Source of the DNA: Mytilisepta virgata
Lineage: Eukaryota > Mollusca > Bivalvia > Mytilida > Mytilidae
Length of the DNA: 64,000 nt
Reading direction: 5' to 3'
Assembly: GCA_028015205.1 (NCBI GenBank)
Contig: CM051514.1
Location: forward strand, 3,720,001 to 3,784,000
This document shows, one piece after another, positions 43,242 to 58,200 of this stretch. The notes under the pieces are model-generated. The model was not told the origin of the DNA and did no database searches. It was given only the letters and a program-made list of their open reading frames with translations. A program made the translations under genes and the position numbers. Each line of letters begins with the position of its first letter. The first letter of the stretch is position 1.

Positions 43242-46200
43242 CTGAAAACATAAAAGATACTAATGATGTAATATCATATTATCTTTATTTGCATTAGGCC
43301 ATTGATTTTTAATTAATTGGATTACAGATTTTTTTTTAAATAGGGTGGGTCAGTCGGAAAATTTTTTTGAAAAAAAGAGGGAAAATCATGTACAATGAAC
43401 ATGATGAAGACTGATTTTGAACAATCTTTGTTATGTTGGCAAACATACAAAGGTTGCAAATGATCAGTTTAAGACTTATTGACTGTTCATTTTGCTGTCT
43501 TAGGCTTTTTTCTACCATTTGTTTGGGTTAATCACTTTGCAACAATTGTGGTTTTCACTCTGTTTTCTATATTAATATGCATGTCAGATCAAATATACTG
43601 TAAGATTAAGCATGTAATTTATCATTTTTTAATGTTTCGATAGTACTTTTAAATGCTGATACTTCAATATGAAATTGTTAAATCTGCCGTTCCCTTTTTA
43701 AGGGATCCGACTCATCAACTACGACAACATACATTTTCATTTAGAAAATGAGTTGATTTGATATCTTACGGAATCAAGATATTCATACAAAACGAAGATA
43801 AAAGCTGCATGGATTCTATTGGGAAATTTGTTTCATAAAACTTTGTTTCGGAAATTGACATCAACTAATGGCTATAAATAGATTTTATTTTTTAATCATG
43901 TTTAGAAGTATTTTATTGATGGATAATCTGTTTTTAGATGAATTGCAATATAATCTTTTATGAAATTTTCATGTAAAAAGGATTTTAATTTATTCTTATT
44001 TTTGGAATGGCTGTTTTCAGAGGGTCTCCGGTCATAAACAAGAGTGGACACACTAAATGTCTCGCCTGAATATGCACATGGACACAGAATAATGATTATC
44101 TGATACCCCACATTGCAAGTCAAAGGAAAATACGTTAAAAGAAATAGTAATGGTTGGGCGATAATTTGTCTGAAATATCTCATGCATGTCATTCAAGCCT
44201 AAACACAAGTCACTAAGGTATGTCTAGAGAGAGGTGTCCAACTTGCATGTACCCACTAAGAACTATCTACAGACCAAACACGGTGGGTCTAGGTATGACA
44301 GTTGCTGAAAAATGGACTTAAGAAACTTGGATGAAAGTCACTCATCCATGAGATTAAGGTCAAGGTCCAGGGACCAGTGTCAGACTGGCATGTACCCACC
44401 AAGACTATTAATATACCAAATACAGTGGGTCTAGGTATTACAGTTGCTGAAAATTGAACTTAACCACGAAAATGTGATGCAGGTCACTCAAGCATGAAAT
44501 TGAGGTCAAGGTCAAAAGGCAGGTGTCAGACTTACATGTACCCACCAAGAACTATCTATAGACCAAATATGGTGGGTCTAGGTATTATAGTTGCTGAGAA
44601 ATGGACTTAACCAAGAAAATGTGACAAAGTCACTCAAGCAAGAAATTGAGGTCAAGGCCCCAAGCCAGGTGTCAGACTGGCATGTACCCACTAAGAACTA
44701 TCTATAGACCAAATAAGTTGGCCTAGGTATCACAGTTGCTGAGAAATTGATTTAACCATGAAACTTGGATGCAGATTTTACATTTATGTTTATGAAGTCA
44801 GTGAACCATGAAAACGAGGTCAGGGTCACAAACCTTATATGATAAGCTATCTGTGGACCATAAATCTTAGTTGTAAGTATTATATGTGCAAAGTTATTAA
44901 ACTTTTAGAAAAATTTATGCCGCCGTCGCCGCCAGAAAGTAATACCTATATCTCGCCTTTGTTTGCGACATTTCGTCTCAGCCGGGACAAAAACCAAAAA
45001 ATTTCAGTTTTTTTTTCTTCAAATCGGCAAAATTGGGTCGGTTGGTCCTTATACCAACTAATTAAAAATAAATGGCCTTATAAACCCAAGTGGGTTAGGC
45101 GAAATTTAACAAACAAACAAACAATTATAATTATAGAGCACAATATTACAGATCAGAATATATATGTCCAGTATGGCCTTTTATTTTTATTTAATTGGTT
45201 TACGGAATTTTTTTTTAAAAAATAGGGTCGGTCGGTCGGGAAAAAAAAAAGAAAAAAAAAGAGGGAAAATCATGTACTTTTGAACAATCTTGGTTATATT
45301 GCCAAATGTACAAAGGTTGCAAATGATCAGTTAATTCCCTCTTTTGAAACCCAAATATCAGAACATCTATCTTGAAAGGTCTTGTTCAGTAGACCGTTCC
45401 CTTTTTAAGGGACCGACTCGTCAACTACAACATTAAATGAGTGGATTCGATATCTTACGGAATCAAGATATTCATACAAAACGAACTTAAAAGCCGCATG
45501 GATTCTATTAAGAAATTCGTTTCATAAAACGGGTTTCGGAAATTGGCATCAACTAACGTCTATAAATAGATTTTTTGGGGGATCATGTTTACAAGTATTT
45601 TATTGATGGATAATCTATTTTTAGACGAATTGGAATATAATCTTTTATGAAATTTTGATGCAAAAAAGGATTTTAATTTATTTTTATTTTTGGGATGGCT
45701 GATTTCAGAGGGTCGGCGGTAATAAAAAACCAAAATTTTCAATTTTATTTTTTTTCTTCAAATCGGCAAAATCGGGTCGGCGGATCCGTAAACCAACTAA
45801 TTAAAAATTAATGGCCTATAGGACATGAATGATGTAGCCAATGTGGGCCTTATCTTCGCTGTTATAAATACTGCTTTACAAAATCAACAACATTTGGCAA
45901 AACATCCATATCAGGGTTGAGAAAAAGTTTCAATTTGTCAAAAGAGCCAAGCCAGTAAAAATCTGGGCATTTAACTATAAATAATATCACCTCGCCTGGA
46001 ACTCTAATTAATACATTCATTTGTCATGTTTATTCTGTTGAGGAGTTTCAGATGATAAAATGTTAAACAATTTAATCAATATGAAATGACAGTTATCCAA
46101 AAAAAAAATTATAACAATAATATAAATATAATTTTTTGGAGGTTAATTACGGAAAATTTAAAACTCTTAGAACAAAAATTTGGACCAACAGAAATAATCT

Positions 46201-49200
46201 GTGGTTTTCATGCTTTGTGATAGTATAACCCAGGATGCCCACTCAAAACAAGATTGCTACATAGTAGCCAAGTGTGCCCCTCCCCCCGCCCGCCTCGGTG
46301 GTCTCGTGGTAGTGTGCTTGCCTCGAGTGCGGAAGGTCGCTGGTTCGATCCCCGGCCGGGTCAAACCAAAGACGTTAAAATTGGTATTTGCTGCTTATCC
46401 GCCAAGCACGCGGCATCTCGGAGTAAGAGCAAAGATCTACTGGTCGGCTCAGAGTCAGTATAATGTGTCCGAGTGGGGTGATATGTCTTCCTGCAGACAG
46501 TTACCTCGTGAGCTAGCACATTAAAAATCTGGCTCAGCTTGTATCTAGTACAAAGCAGGGATCATATTCATTATCATATCAACATGTTCTCGTCCTGATA
46601 TGCACCTGGCTGCCACTGGACGTTAAACAACAATTCATCCATCCCCCTCTACCCGCTGTTGCGATCGTTCAGATCAAATTGATTATTAATCTGTTGTTAA
46701 AACCTGATTAAATTGATCAATAAGTCACAACCAAACATTCTTGTCTCCGGGTAATGATTACAACATGGTAGCATTATTTTCTATAAAACCAACACTAAGA
46801 AGCTTTCCTCTTCCTGTCAAATTTTTTCAATTTTTCCATTTTGCATAAAGATGATTTGTAAACTAAAATAACTATAGTTTTTTAAATTTAAACTATCAGA
46901 ATGTAAGGCCCTTCATCAAAAGCATGGGATGTCTTCATAGGTATCGTCTTAATGGTTGAGCAGTGTGTTTATAACACACCTGTTGTACTACATTTTATGA
47001 TACAGTAAAATAAACAGCTGTGCCACAAGCGCATAACACGCCCATCGTCTTGTGAAAAAAACATAATAAATTTTTTTGGAATCCCCCTTTATTTAGTGGA
47101 GCTGCTGGTGGGATCTAAATGGAAACCCGGCAAAACATAAGCGTGTAAACTTTTAAGCAATAGAGATACGGCGTGAAATGTGACCAAAAAAGACTACCTT
47201 TTTTACCAAAAAGCTCAATAAAAATTCAATATTAAACTCAAAATAAAAAAAGAATCATCGTGAAAAAGTATACAGATCTTCAGATTAATAAAACTAACAA
47301 GTGTGTGAAGTTTTATGCAATAATCATAAATAGTTTCTGAGATACGGCACAACATGTGAAACCCCCCCCCCTCCCCTTTTTTTTTGCAAAAAACTTAATA
47401 ACTCTAAAATAAAATTTTGAATCATCACCAAAAAGTATACAGGTCTTTAGATTAATACAACTAAGAAGTATGTAAAGTTTTAAGCAATAATCATAAATCG
47501 TTTTTGACATACGGCGTGACAGGTGAAAAAAACACACCCCTGTTTTAGTTAAAAAGTCCCGTAACTCAAAAAGAATTAATCTTATTTTCACCAAAGAGTA
47601 TACAGATCGTTTGACCATCATAAGAAACAACTATGTTAAGTTTCATGAAATTTGGACAAGTTGTTCTCAAGTTACGGTGCGACATGTTTACGATGGACAG
47701 ATGGACGCCAGACATTTGTATACCATAATATGTCCCATCAAAATTTTGACGGGCGTATAAAAATACTTACCCGTAGCATCAAATGTTGGATTTCTAATTC
47801 ATCAGCATGATATTTAAATGTCCACACTATAGCATTCAGAAACCAAGATCCTACATTTATATTTCTATATGCCGGAGTACCTATAACAGATGTTATTTTT
47901 AATTATTACATTTCATACTTTTAAATTGATTTAGAAATAGTGCGCTTCAAACTAGTTAATATTTTCTGATATTGCACAGTAAAAACGACATTACAAGGTT
48001 TGTTTGTTTAGTTGGGGTTTTACACCATTTTCAGCACATTTGGCTATTTAGCGGTGGCCAGTTTTTATTGGTGGAGGAAGCCAGAGTAACCGGAGAGAAC
48101 CACCGACCTTCGGTAGGAAAATTGGCAATCCTTGTCAATTTAGATCGGAGTCGAACACACCCCGCCACAGGTGAGATTCGAACTCACAACCCCAGTGTTG
48201 ACAGGCTAGTGATCATTAGTAGTCATGATCAACCACCTAGACCACTCGGCCACCGAGGCCCCGATATTACAAGGTAAATTATTTTTAGAAACAGGTGATT
48301 TCCAATTCATGCTCTTTAAAGTGAAAGGTAATAATCAAAGTGCATAGGCACTGCTAGGGTTAGGTTGCTAGCATTTGACTTTTATTTGTACAAACATTGC
48401 TGATGATTATTTCAATAAATATGCACTAATCAATCAAAGAAAGCACGAGTCGGCTAACGCTTCTTGAATTATCACTCTAAATTGAATTTTTTTAAAAAGA
48501 CAAACGCATAATAATGATTTGATGAATTAAAATAAACAGAAATCAAAGGTCTTCAAGTTATTAAGGTTATATAAAAAGACAAAGTTTGGACAATTGTAGA
48601 AGGGGGTCATTTCTACAATATATTTACACTACCTTGCGCATGTGCAGGTAGATCAGAACGTAAACATTCAAGCTTTCAATTAAAATAAATCCATTATACT
48701 TTCGATAATACCGTTTTCTAAATTAATGATAAACACATTGTTTTTCAATCTTAATGTGCAAGTTGTCGGCATTTCAAATAACCTGTATGCAATTCTATCA
48801 CTGACCAACAGGTTTGACAAAATGAAGTCACGATGATCAGGTCAAAAGGTTAATCAAATACACAAAATACCATCAGAATTACAAGAAGAATAAGCAAATA
48901 ATGTGCAAAATATGTTCTGTATAAGTTAACAATCACGTTCACAACAAAAATGGAACTTACCTTTGAAATCTTTTGAAAATAAGATCGGAGTCGAAAATAT
49001 CCGTGCAAATGTCACAGTAAACATTCAAAATCCTTACGCCGATATCTGGTACATTTTAAAAGGCGCGAATACTTTACACGGCTTTCAAAACAAAAAGGAA
49101 ATCGTCAATAAAACACACATCTTTTATTAAATAACTGGACAATTACACTTCTCGGTGTGTTTCAGTTACATTTCTATTAAAAAACAACTACAACAGCAAC

Positions 49201-52200
49201 AACAAATATTAGGACTATTTCACCGCGGAATGTTTATTTTCTTATATGATATTCCAATATAAACATAGTCGTAATTCGGAAAGAAATTCGTTTCTTTGCG
49301 CATGTGTCATATCCCAAAATCGAGATAAAAAGCTGCTTAACTAGCCTTGCTTAAGCTTCAATCCTAGATAAGCTTGCATATTTACTCATAAAAACATAGT
49401 TTCAAAAACTTCTGGTCCAACTTTTTCCACAAAACACCAGATTTCCAAAGTTTCCTTCATTGTCTAACCAAACGACCGACGGCATAAGGGTTTTGGTTGC
49501 TTAGCAACCTAACCCTAAAAACAATTACATGTATAGATTTTCACTATTGTACAATAAAGTAAATCAGTTATGACAGTAAAACAAGAGGCTCACCAGAGTC
49601 TGTATCGCTCACCTGGAGTATGGTTTTCATTGGACAATTAATCAACTATTTGACCAAGTTTGTTGCAATTGGTTCAATTGTTCAGGGAAAATTTGCTGAA
49701 GATTTATTTTTCATAAGGTTTAATGTTAAAATATGTTCCCTGATGGTGGTAGTCGTGGCAAGAAATTGATAAAATTGACCAGGAATAAGGGTGAACCATA
49801 AATAAATGTAACAGAACTCGGCCTCAAATTACACAAACCAATAACTCCTAAAAAGAATTTGGGATTCTCTTCAGGGAAGGTAGATCTCAACATGGCAAAC
49901 ATTTTTCAATTTATATTACACTTCTATCTCAAATACTTTTGGAGATAAATGCAAAAATGTTAAAATTTTGAAAATTTGACAAAAAAAGGGCAATAACTCC
50001 TAAATGGGTTTCGGGATTTCCTTTAAAATTTCAGGGTATGTAGATCTCAACATGGCAAACATTTTTCAAATTTACATATCACTTCTATCTCAAATAGTTT
50101 TGGGGATAAATGACGAAGAATGTTAAATTTTCAAAATTTGACAAAAAAGGGCAATAACTCCTAAATGGGTTTTAGCATTTCTTTCAAAATTTCAGGTTAG
50201 GTAGATCTTGTCATGCTGATCAATTTTACCCCATGTCAGATTTTTGATATCTGTAACGGTTTTTAAGTTATAAGCCAATAAAATGCTCCGCTGGGCGCAG
50301 CTAGATACGACCGCAGATGTCGAACCCTGAATAGTTGGGGCAATTATGAACACAACATTCAAGCTTGATACAATACTGAATTTGGATTGTGAATAAATAT
50401 TTGACACAGCATAGGTTTCTGACACAGAATGAATGTTGTCTAAGAACTTAAAAATTTTTAATTTACCTATTCAAACCATATCAGTATTATTTGTTTTTAT
50501 AAATAAATCAGAAATAACCAATTTAAAATTTAAAATTGGGCACATATCAATTTCTTGCTATTGTGCAATACTGTGTAATTGAAAATTTCTTCAAATATTT
50601 GACACATAATAGGTTTCTGACACAGAATAACTGAAATCAAAGAACTTAAAATTGGTCATATGATTTGAATTTATATTCAATTTTTTGCTTCTTGTGCAAT
50701 ACAATATGCTGTGGAGAATTGCCCCCCCCCCCCCCCAAAAAAAATAATAATTTACCCCTTTTTTTAGCTTTTGTGCAATACACTATGAAGTTGCACATTG
50801 ACCCCCCCTCCCAAAAAAAAAAACAAAAAACAATAAAATTTATTGTAACCCCCCTTTTTTTGCTAAAAAAAATTAGAAATTTTATTTTTAATTTATGAAA
50901 TATGAAATGAGAAAAAATTACCCCCTCCCCAATTTCTAATTCCCCCCCCCAAATTGTGTTTTCAACCCCCCCTCCCCATTTCTTTATACTTTGCAACCAT
51001 AACAGCCCATTTAAATACACCATAACATATTAAAATAGAAAATGACATCATAGTCATGGATGGCAAATTTTAAATATACATAATTTAAAAGCAGTTTAGA
51101 TAAGATAAACAAAAAAGCTTCATCAGCACATTTTATATTGGCAAATTTCCAATGAAGTTCATTAGAGTTATTGGCAAATTTCCAATGGAATTTGTTAATA
51201 ATAAAGTTTTGATAACAGGGCACACATATCAATTTCTTGCTATTGCGCAATACTGTGCAATTGAAAATTTCTTCAAATATTTGACACATAATAGGTTTCT
51301 GACACAGAATAACTGAAATAAAGAACTTAGAATTGGTCATATGATTTGAATTTATATTCAATTTTTTGCTTCTTGTGTAATACAATATGCTGTGGAGAAT
51401 TCCCCCCCCCCCCCCCAAAAAAAAAAAAATTTACCCCCTTTTTATCTTTAATTTTGGACCCCGATTTGGACCAACTTGAAAACTGGGCCCATAATAAAAA
51501 AACTATGTACATGTTTAGATTCAAAGAACCCCAAGAATTCAATTTTTGTTAAAATCAAACTAAGTTTAATTTTGGACCCTTTGGACCTTAATGTAGACCA
51601 ATTTGAAAACGGGACCAAAAATTAAGAATCTAAATGCACGGTTAGATTCGGCATATCAAAGAACCCCAATAGTTCAATTTTCAATGAAATCAAACAAAGT
51701 TTAATTTTGGACCCTTTTGGCCCCTAATTCCTAAACTGTTGGGACCAAAACTCCAAAAATCAATCCCAACCTTCCTTTTGTGGTCATAAACCTTGTGTTT
51801 AAATTTCATAGATTTCTATTTACTTATACTAAAGTTATTGTGCAAAAACCAAGAAAAATGCTTATTTTGGTCCTTTTTTAGCCCCTAATTCCTAAATTGT
51901 TGGGACCAAAACTCCCAAAAACAATCCCAACCTTCCTTTTGTGGTCATAAACCTTGTGTTAAAATTTCATAGATTTCTATTTACTTATACTAGAGTTATT
52001 GTGCGAAAACCAAGAAAAATGCTTATTGGGCCCTTTTTTGGCCCCTGATTCTTAAACTGTTGGGACCAAAACTCCCAAAATCAATCCCAACCTTCCTTTT
52101 GTGGTCATAAACCTTGTGTTTAAATTTCATAGATTTCTATTAACTTATACAAAAGTTATAGTGCGAAAACCAAATGTCTTCGGACGACGACACTGACGAC

Positions 52201-55200
52201 GGACGACGACGACGCCACCAACGTCATACCAATATACGACCGCAAAAATTTTGCGGTCGTATAAAAACAACACATGCACCCCTATATTCTATTTTTAGCT
52301 ACGACAGCCATGTTTTACATCAGATCAAAATAAGTTGAGGATCGTTTGTAGAGGACATGTCATAGATCATTCCTATTAAGTTTCAAACCAATCGGCCCAG
52401 CGGTTTCAGAGGAGAAGATTTTTGAATGAAAAAATTTTGAAAATTTGACAAAAAAAGGGCAACAACTCCTAAATGGGTTTTGGGATTTCCTTTAAAATTT
52501 CAGGGTAGGTGAATCTCAACATGGCAAACATTTTTCAAATTTACATTTCACTTCTATCTCAAATAGTTTTGGAGATAAATGACAAAAAATGTTAAAATTT
52601 TGAAAATTTGACGAAAAAAGGGCAATAACTCCTAAATGGGTTTTGGAATTTCCTTCAAAATTTCAGAGTAGGTAGATCTTGTCATGCTGATCAATTTTAC
52701 CCCATGTCAGATTTTCAATATCTGTAACGGTTTTTGAGTTATTAGCAAAAAACAGCAATTTATGCCTATGTTCTATTTTTAGCAACAGTGGCCATGTTTT
52801 TCATTGGATCAATATAAAATGAGGATCGTTTGTGGAGGACATGTCATATATCATTCCTATGAAGCCTCGATCCAATCTGCCCAGCCGTTTCAGAGGAGAA
52901 GATTTTTGAAAATCAGCCAATCAGAAACAAGAATTGCCTCTGGGGGCCATGTTTCTTGACCAATCAGAACTAAATGAGGAAACTTTGTTGAGGACCTTCC
53001 ATACACCACTCATGCAAAGTTTGGTTGGAATTGGCCAAATGGTTTCTGAGGAGAAGATGTTTGAATGAAAAGTTTACGACGGACAAACGGATGGACGGAC
53101 GACGGACGAAAAGTGATGGCATAAGCTCACATGGCCTTTTAGGCCAGGTGAGCTAAAAACTTTTTCTTACTAACATGAACAAGAAATTAGCTGTCAAAAT
53201 GCCAGCTAACAGGATTTTCCCTCGTCTATATGTGGATCAGCTCATCTGCCTCATCCCGTCTACCACCAAACTAACCAAATTTTTTCCATTGGAAAATACA
53301 TCATTTTGAATGAATGTAAATTTTGAAATCATTCAGGTTTTACATCTACATCATTTCTGTACTTTAATTTTATCAAACACCAGCTGTCTTGTGATATATA
53401 TTGGCTTACCTTGATTCATAAGTTAATTGTTAAGTCTTACTGTGCATGCATCAGTTAGATTATTTTGGAAAATAATTATGTATTATAAGTTTATATAAAT
53501 GATCTATAAAACAGGTAAAATCTGATTATTCAAAAATAATTTGATCATTTATATTTTACAGTGAATAGATTAATATTACTTTCTCAATGATAACAAGATA
53601 AAAAAAATTAAACTGACTATAGTTAGTTATAACCTAAAGCTTTTTCAAATAATTTGATACCAACAATATATCTACCTTCAGGAGTTGCATATGCTATGAG
53701 GAAGTCTGCAGAAGAATGAACAGTCTGTCTTGGTTTTTCAGATTCCATGGTGCCCACTGCATCTGTTTCGTCTGTAGCTCTAACTCCGTCACTAGTAGCA
53801 TCAGTTTGATCCCCATCCTGTGACTCCTGGATACCAGTCCCTGTGATTCCAACCTCTGTTTGTTCTGTTTATAAAAGAAATAAAACAATGTTCCAATTAT
53901 TAACATTACAGAAATATATTCTTAAAAAGAACAACACCACATTTTGCTCATGGAAAACTTGGACTGCAATGTAACAACCATTCTCATTGTAGTGATAACA
54001 AGAAAGAAGACAAGAATGAGAATGTGAATAAATTAATGGTCACTTTCTATGATCTGCAGAGGGTTTTATGTTAGAATATCTTGACTGTGTAGCACAAATG
54101 TTTGCTGAGAGATACAAGTTTAGGTTGCTTGTACAAGATCATTTGTAAAGTAAATGCAGAGAAGTGGCTAGTGAAACCTTAAATTCTTTTAAAAAAAACA
54201 TTACAAATATGAGAATAAGACAGGATATTAAAAACTAGAGGCTCCCAGGAGCCTGTATCGCTTAACTAGATTCAATTTGCCAATAAGCAGCCATAAAAGC
54301 ATACTGGAAATAATTCTGAGAGAGGATAATCTAATAACCATGGCTGCCATTGAGTCTGGTTCTAATTGGCTTAGCGGTTTCATACAAGAAGATTTTTCAA
54401 TTAATTTTCCTATCAGGTCCTATGTTAAACTAAGTTTGACTGTGGCAGCCATCTTGGACCAATTCTACTAAGCTTAGTTGAAACTGGCTCAATGGTATAG
54501 ACATGCTTCTTAATGAATTTTCTCATAGGGTCCTATCTTTGTTTACAATCAAGGTCTTCAGACACAATTCTTAACCTGGTTTCATCTAGCTCAAGACCTG
54601 CAATGAACTTTGACCTGAGGGATACGAAAGAAGTCCATAAAAAAAAATGATAATTGCACCATGATATATGGAACTACTGTAACAAAACGAACCATGATAA
54701 CTGAATAGCTAGTGTTGTTTTAAAGGCGTATTTCCCTGAGACATTTGACATAGAAATATTGAAAGGATTAAATAAATAAAACCTACGTGAATGAACCTAC
54801 TGTGACAAAACAGATTATGACAACTGAACAACTAGAGGCTCCCGGGAGCCTGTATCGCTCACCTGGACTATGTCCATCTTGACAGGCCGCCTGTCAAGTT
54901 CCAACTGGCTCACTGGTTTCAAACAAGAAGATCTTTCAGTTATTCTTCCACTTAGGTCCTATGTTAAACACTGTTCAACTCTTAGGCAGCCATCTTGGAT
55001 GATGGACTGTTTCATAGATATAATTCTAAGAATGCAAACAACAATTTCGTATAAAATTCCAGTAATTTTTCCCTTTTTTTAATTTTAACTTGGGGGGGGG
55101 GGGGGGGGGGGGGGTGCAATAATTTTTTAAAAGTTTTAATGGGACATTTTCTATTGATATTCAGAAATTTAAGGGGACATTCTTTAACAATCTCTGTAAA

Positions 55201-58200
55201 ATATTCTGATTTTAATGTGGCATTTTCAACTTGAATATGAAAATTGGTGCATGACCCCTTCTAATCCTAATCACTGTGTCTTGACATGTATTCTTAGGGA
55301 TATACACTCAAAATAAGACAGATGACTTTGCATTGCGGAACAATGGGGATATATAATAATCAAGAGTCTGAAATTGTATCAATCAAACATGAAAATATTT
55401 GAAATGTCAAGTCAAGGAAGCGTTCCTTGACATTTCATCAATTATTCATGTTTGATAGATAAAATTGCAGATTCCTGTGTTGCTGCGCAACAAGTTACGT
55501 GGATTGTATTTGAAAGCGATTCGCGTTAACAAATTTATGGTAATTGCGGGGACTTCATTTTTGGGTCCAATTAAATCATCAAAAATACATCTTCACATAG
55601 AGGTGACCTTGTATGTCTACTGTACTGGTCACCACACCTGGGAGGGGGTGTCACTTTCTTTATTAAGGTATATTCAGATGTGTCGCTGGAATGGGTCCCT
55701 TTTTCAACTTGGCAAATATATGACTGTCACTTGGTCGGAAATTTCAGACTTAATAAATGACCGGGTCAAAAATTGCAGACTAAATATATGAAATATAAGA
55801 CTGAGCTGGAAAATTCAGACTAATATTGTTCTGGGCCGGACTAAATATATTATGGGAGAAATGGGTTCACACCCATTATTCCTTAATATTAAAATCCCAA
55901 TGTTAAAATTTTGGAAAAGAATTAAACCATCTAATTATTTTTTAATACAAGAAGCAAATAGATGAAAAATCTTTATGTATTTGGCTCTTGAGTAATGAAG
56001 ATAAAAATGTTTTATATCATGTTTGTACTTAGCAAAACAAATTCAATGAGTAAAGAAGTATTATTCTAAATGAGTCACTTAGTTAATGTATACTATACTG
56101 AACCGCAAAAGAAAGGTCGCTTTTTCAAAATGTTAGCAAAATTCAAAATAAATCAGTATTACGATTACATCACCAGGTAAGATTAAATTACCTGTGAATT
56201 AAATTTTCGGTTGAATAATTTTCAGTTGATATCGTAGAGCGACCGTACCTAAAACCGCTCGTGGGACACACTTGGTGGTAATTTTTCTTAAATCTTAAAA
56301 GTTCGTGAAATTCATGCTCCTTTATGGGTATAAAAGGCCGGAGAAAATTAAAGAGTGTTAGTATCAGTGTTGACACAGAAGCTATGCCACGTCTGACTCC
56401 ACAACAGAGAGAACAGGCCATTGGTCGATTGGATGCTGGGCAATCTGCCAGAGTTATTGCCAACGACTTCAACTGTGCTGTTCGAACAACTGAACGTCTA
56501 CGGACACGGTACAATGCAACAAACAGCACAAATGACCGTCCACGGAGTGGTAGACCCCAAGTCACTACCCCTAGACAGAATAGAGGCATTGTTCGTCACC
56601 ATTTGATGAATCGGTTCACCCCAGCTGCCGAAACTGCCAGAAACACTGTTGGAACACATGGACGACCCATAAGTGATGATACGGTTCGTCGGCGATTACC
56701 TGCTAGAAACATGAGATGTCGCTGTCCAGCAAGAGGACCTATTCTTACTCCTCGACACCGTCATGCTCGTCTTCAGTGGGCCACTCAGCAACAGAATTGG
56801 CGAAATCGACAATGGCGTAACATCATCTTCTCTGACGAAAGCCGTTACTGCATTTCAACAGCCGATGGCAGAACCAGAGTGTGGAGAAGATGCGGGGAAC
56901 GTTACGAAGACAGCTGCATTCTGGAAACAGACGCGTGGGGAGGACCTAGCATCATGGTATGGGGTGGAATCGGCCTTAACGTTAAACTTGGTCCAGTCAT
57001 CTTTCAGAACCTTGGCCCAGGCAGAGGAAATGGCGTAACAGCTGCCCGTTACATCGACCAAGTTTTGACACCCCATGTTCAGCCCCATTTCGCACGTCAT
57101 CAAAACAAGACTTTCCAACAGGACAATGCACGTGCGCATACCGCAGAATAACATTAATGTTATGGATTGGCCGGCTTCGAGTCCAGATTTAAACCCTATT
57201 GAACATTTATGGGACGAAGTTCAAAGACGGTTGAATAATGAGCAGCCAAGTCCGACAACTGCAGCTGAACTTTCACAAGCGTTTCAGAGAATATGGGCAC
57301 GTATTCCGATGGCATTTATTAATCGGCTCATCAACTCCATGTACCGAAGATGTGCCGCAGTAATTGGTGCTGGTGGAGGACATACACGTTATTAACGGGC
57401 GTGGGAGCACAGCATTGAAAACATGTGACGTTGCGACAATTGTGACGTTTTTGTGAACATTGTAACCAAAAGACTGTAAATCATTCATTAAATTTTGTAA
57501 AAATTAATTTAAAATATATAAATGTCACTTTGAAATAAATGTATGTGAACATGTCATTTTGTGCGACATTTCTTTTGCGGTTCAGTGTATATATTAAAAC
57601 TGTATTGAATGTGCAATATTTTGTTATATATATAAAGTCTAAAGGAATCTGACCAACCAGAAAACTTAATGAATACTGGATCGTCGAGACATGACATATA
57701 CTAATAGTATAATGGTGTGATATCCTGGTGTCCCCTCAGGGTATTTTGTCAATGACCATAATCATAAAACTATGAAACTGTTTCTTTTTTATTACACACC
57801 TTTACCCACTTTTAACCAAAGTGACCCCCCACCCCTTTTCCCCGACTGGTCAGAGAGAAGATCTCGCCATATCGCCATTTTCATGACAGAAGCACTTCTC
57901 GCCAATCTGCTTACCGTAATTTTATTTCTCCACGAAAATCTTCATATATGATAGCTCATTTCAGAGAGCAAAACATCAGCAATCTGTTAGATGTTATCTT
58001 CAAATTTAGGTATAACTTTTCAGACAGGAGAGGCGCCAAAAATGGGGTAGCAAGAATTACTTGCCGGCGAGAAATACTTTTTGACCAGTACTTCTACTGG
58101 CTGGTCAGAGAGAAGACCTCACAGAAACAATTCTCGCCAATCTGTTCACAACAATTTTATTTCTCCATGAAAATCTTTGCACATGATTGGGAGGGGGGGG

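Larger units (their letters stand above)
43242..47770. other. Caspase intron with duplicated segments and repeats
   Basis: A segment of about 340 bp occurs twice in direct orientation, 43,688-44,035 and 45,388-45,725 (CCCTTTTTAAGGGA, ATATCTTACGGAATCAAGAT, TTTTATTGATGGATAATCTG shared). Blocks with AAATCGGCAAAATYGGGTCGG and AACCAACTAATTAAAAA recur around 45,025, 45,755 and, in part, 43,330. Repeat B, a SINE and Repeat D are listed separately. Confidence 0.65.

Noticed and set aside
44839..45225. 128-codon plus-strand ORF in a caspase intron
   Set aside because: It spans the end of Repeat B and a GGTCGG-rich repeat, with low-complexity Lys/Asn/Phe content and no splice support.
46292..46364. 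Possible tRNA gene with A and B boxes
   Set aside because: It is the head of a 353-bp SINE with a typical body and tail; the cloverleaf is not convincing, and a decayed copy of the whole unit lies at 29.5 kb.
50646..51552. Frames containing poly-Gly or poly-Pro on both strands
   Set aside because: Created by C/G homopolymers and an internal duplication of Repeat C.
53694..53906. Minus-strand 70-codon ORF with a hydrophobic start
   Set aside because: Shadow frame of the caspase linker exon 53676-53864, which joins in phase to both neighbouring caspase exons.
56188..57154. Antisense ORFs across the Tc1/mariner element
   Set aside because: They have no motif and mirror the transposase coding strand.
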